A program made the position numbers and the translations under genes. 6,233 nt of DNA from Actinomycetota bacterium (lineage in GTDB: Bacteria > Actinomycetota > Thermoleophilia > Gaiellales > Gaiellaceae), in NCBI GenBank assembly GCA_013813345.1, contig JACCRW010000455.1, positions 1 to 6,233 on the forward strand, written 5' to 3'. The notes below the pieces were generated by a model that was not told the origin of the DNA, searched no databases, and saw only the letters and a list, made by a program, of their open reading frames with translations. This document shows, piece by piece, positions 4,003 to 6,233 of this stretch (its first letter is position 1; every line of letters starts with the position of its first letter).

Positions 4003-6233
4003 GTGGCAGCCAAGACCAGAACCGGCGGGACGCGCCGGCTCGTGATCGTCGAGTCGCCGGCGAAGGCGAGGACGATCGCGGGCTACCTCGGCGCCGGCTA
4101 CGTCGTCGAGTCGAGCTTCGGACACATTCGCGACCTTCCGAACCGCGGCTCGGACGTCCCCAAGGAGATGCGCGAGAAGTACGGGACGATGGGCGTCGCG
4201 ATCGAGTCCGACTTCGAGCCGCTCTACCTCGTCGATGAGGACAAGAAGAAGCGCGTCGCCGATCTGAAGCGCAAGCTGAAGGACGTCGACGAGCTCTACC
4301 TCGCGACAGACGAGGACCGCGAGGGCGAGGCGATCGCCTGGCACCTGCTCGAGGTACTGCGGCCGAAGATCCCCGTCCGCCGGATGGTCTTCCACGAGAT
4401 CACGAAGGACGCGATCACACACGCACTCGGCGAGACGCGCGAGGTCGACAAGCGGCTCGTCGATGCCCAGGAGACGCGGCGGATCCTCGACCGGCTCTAC
4501 GGCTACGAGGTCTCGCCCGTGCTCTGGAAGAAGGTCATGCCGAGGCTCTCCGCCGGCCGCGTCCAGTCGGTCGCCGTTCGCCTCGTGGTCGAGCGCGAGC
4601 GGGAGCGGCGCGCCTTCGTCTCGGCCGCGTACTGGGACGTCCAGGGCCTGTTCGATCCTGGATCCTTCAACGCCCGGCTCGTCGCCGTCGACGGGCGACG
4701 GATCGCGCAGGGCCGCGACTTCGCGCAGGACGGGGCGCTGAAGCCGAAGGACGCGATCGTCCTCGGCGAGGCCGCTGCGAGCGCCCTCGCCGAGCGCTTC
4801 GCCGGCTCGACGTTCGCGATCCGCTCGTCCGAGGAGAAGCCGTACACCCGACGCCCGGCCGCGCCGTTCATGACCTCGACGCTCCAGCAGGAGGCGAGCC
4901 GGAAGCTGCGCTTCTCGGCGCAGACGACGATGCGCGTGGCCCAGCGGCTCTATGACAACGGCTACATCACCTACATGCGCACCGACTCGACGACGCTGTC
5001 CGAATCGGCGCTAAAGGCCGCGCGGGCGCAGGCCGCGGAGCTGTACGGCCGCGAGTACGTGCCGGATGCGCCGCGCCGCTACCAGCGCAAGGTCAAGAAC
5101 GCGCAGGAGGCGCACGAGGCTATCCGTCCCGCGGGCGAGAGCTTCCGCGTTCCCAAAAATCTCGCCGGCGAGCTGAACGCGGACGAGCTCGCCCTCTACG
5201 ACCTCGTCTGGAAGCGCACCGTCGCCTCGCAGATGCACGACGCACGCGGGCTGACGCTGACGCTCCGGCTGGGCGCGAGCGAGGACGGCACAGACGTCGA
5301 GTTCGGCGCCTCCGGCACCGCGATCACCTTCCGCGGCTTCCTCGCCGCGTACGAGGAGTCCACCGACGACGAGGCGACGGCGCAGAAGGAGGAGGAGCGC
5401 CGGCTGCCTCACCTCGCCGTGGCCGACGAGCTCCGTGCGCTCGAGCTAGAGCCCGAGGGGCACGCGACGACTCCCCCCGCCCGCTTCACCGAGGCGAGCC
5501 TCGTCCAGGCGCTCGAGGAGCGCGGGATCGGCCGCCCCTCGACCTACGCCTCGATCCTGGGCACGATCCTCGAGCGCGGCTACGTCTTCAAGCGCGGAAC
5601 CGCCCTCATCCCGTCTTTCCTCGCCTTCGCCGTGATCTCCCTGCTCGAGCAGCACTTCGGTCAGCTCGTCGACTACCAGTTCACCGCGCGGCTGGAGGAC
5701 GATCTCGACCGGATCGCAGCCGGCGAGGAGGCTCGGGTCGATTGGCTGCGCGCGTTCTACTTCGGTGACGCAGACGACGTCGGCCTGAAGGCGCTCGTCT
5801 CCCATCTCGACGAGATCGACCCCCGCTCGGTCAGCACACTCCCGATCGGGGAGGGGATCGCGCTGCGGGTGGGACGCTTCGGGACATATCTCGAACGTGG
5901 CGAGGAGCGGGCGAACGTCCCGGACGGTCTCGCCCCGGACGAGCTAACCGTCGCCAAGGCCGAGGAGCTCCTCGCGGCGCCGAGCGGCGTCCGCTCGCTC
6001 GGCGTCCATCCCGAAACGAAGCGGGAGCTCGTCGCGAAGCACGGCCCCTACGGCCCCTACGTGACCGAGGTGCTCGAGGAGGGAGCGAAAGAGAAGCCGC
6101 GGACGTCGTCGCTCTTCAAGACGATGTCGCCGGAGAGCGTCACCCTCGAGGAGGCCGTGCGCCTGCTCACGCTTCCCCGCGTGCTCGGCGTCGACCCCGC
6201 CGATGGCGAGGAGGTCACCGCGCAGAACGGGAA
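4003..6233 (+). CDS. topA: DNA topoisomerase I, type IA (partial, 3' end beyond window)
   Basis: The enzyme relaxes negatively supercoiled DNA by cutting one strand through a tyrosine-DNA bond. About 743 codons are present with no stop, so the C-terminus is missing; actinobacterial TopA usually runs well past 800 residues. The TOPRIM domain starts with RRLVIVESPAKAR (E17) and has the metal-binding DxD in TDEDREGEA (D103, D105). The active-site Tyr is Y324 in YITYMRTDST. Other core motifs are LSAGRVQSVAVRLV, PFMTSTLQQEASRKL, NAQEAHEAIRP and RGIGRPSTYASIL. The C-terminal part carries repeats typical of actinobacterial enzymes (VGRFGTYLERG, HGPYGPYVTE), and no zinc-finger cysteines are seen before the edge. 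GTG 4003 is chosen because of the -10-like box seven bases upstream; ATG 3991 (MVSRVAAK) is the main alternative. It is divergent from the GNAT-led operon. Confidence 0.96.
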   Translation, partial: MAAKTRTGGTRRLVIVESPAKARTIAGYLGAGYVVESSFGHIRDLPNRGSDVPKEMREKYGTMGVAIESDFEPLYLVDEDKKKRVADLKRKLKDVDELYLATDEDREGEAIAWHLLEVLRPKIPVRRMVFHEITKDAITHALGETREVDKRLVDAQETRRILDRLYGYEVSPVLWKKVMPRLSAGRVQSVAVRLVVERERERRAFVSAAYWDVQGLFDPGSFNARLVAVDGRRIAQGRDFAQDGALKPKDAIVLGEAAASALAERFAGSTFAIRSSEEKPYTRRPAAPFMTSTLQQEASRKLRFSAQTTMRVAQRLYDNGYITYMRTDSTTLSESALKAARAQAAELYGREYVPDAPRRYQRKVKNAQEAHEAIRPAGESFRVPKNLAGELNADELALYDLVWKRTVASQMHDARGLTLTLRLGASEDGTDVEFGASGTAITFRGFLAAYEESTDDEATAQKEEERRLPHLAVADELRALELEPEGHATTPPARFTEASLVQALEERGIGRPSTYASILGTILERGYVFKRGTALIPSFLAFAVISLLEQHFGQLVDYQFTARLEDDLDRIAAGEEARVDWLRAFYFGDADDVGLKALVSHLDEIDPRSVSTLPIGEGIALRVGRFGTYLERGEERANVPDGLAPDELTVAKAEELLAAPSGVRSLGVHPETKRELVAKHGPYGPYVTEVLEEGAKEKPRTSSLFKTMSPESVTLEEAVRLLTLPRVLGVDPADGEEVTAQNG

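Noticed and set aside
3535..4422. A leftward open frame crossing the GNAT gene, the divergent region and the start of topA.
   Set aside because: It has no recognisable domain and is antisense to conserved TOPRIM sequence; it is a shadow of two real genes.
5011..5957. Several leftward open frames of 66-133 codons inside topA.
   Set aside because: They are antisense to conserved type IA topoisomerase sequence and their composition fits the complement of GC-rich codons.
1..6233. Search for tRNA or rRNA genes, CRISPR arrays, insertion sequences, integrase or toxin genes, and signs of recent transfer.
   Set aside because: Nothing convincing was seen by eye. Codon style is uniform across all genes and the genes are densely packed core or regulatory functions.

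Overview
The window is high-GC bacterial DNA with strong G/C preference at third codon positions, frequent GTG starts and tightly packed genes. The topoisomerase sequence resembles actinobacterial TopA (for example RRLVIVESPAKAR and PAAPFMTSTLQQEASRKL), and the style of several proteins suggests a deep-branching actinobacterium, perhaps of the Thermoleophilia/Gaiellales type. The phylum is a fairly confident inference; the class is a guess. No mobile element, phage gene, CRISPR array, tRNA or rRNA was seen, and no gene-free stretch exceeds 100 bases.

Left part (1-1104): a divergent pair. A leftward gene, cut by the window edge, encodes a multi-helix membrane protein that is probably the sensor half of a histidine kinase. 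Next to it a rightward gene encodes a complete NarL/LuxR-type response regulator. Only about 43 bases separate the two start codons, and they hold a perfect 11-bp inverted repeat. A 16-bp palindrome lies over the regulator's stop codon, where it meets the next, convergent, gene.

Middle (1115-3910): a four-gene leftward operon. In transcription order it reads GNAT (RimJ/RimL-like) acetyltransferase, PlsC-type 1-acylglycerol-3-phosphate acyltransferase, stand-alone 5'-3' exonuclease (Pol I N-domain/FEN family), and a histone-deacetylase-like (AcuC/HDAC) zinc hydrolase. The first two junctions are 4-base GTGA overlaps. The third has the same geometry but reads CTGA, which raises the possibility of a CTG start for the deacetylase.

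Right part (4003-6233): topA, encoding DNA topoisomerase I, transcribed rightward and divergently from the operon, cut off by the window edge after about 743 codons. The 92-base region between topA and the GNAT gene carries a TANNNT -10-like box 6-7 bases before a GTG on each strand, the layout expected for leaderless transcripts. It also has three spaced AGGCA repeats.

Most of the content is ordinary housekeeping and regulation. I do not see a clear new biological system. The most interesting points are the dyad over both start regions of the two-component pair, the paired leaderless-type promoters, the probable non-standard start of the deacetylase, and the acetyltransferase and deacetylase bracketing one coupled operon.
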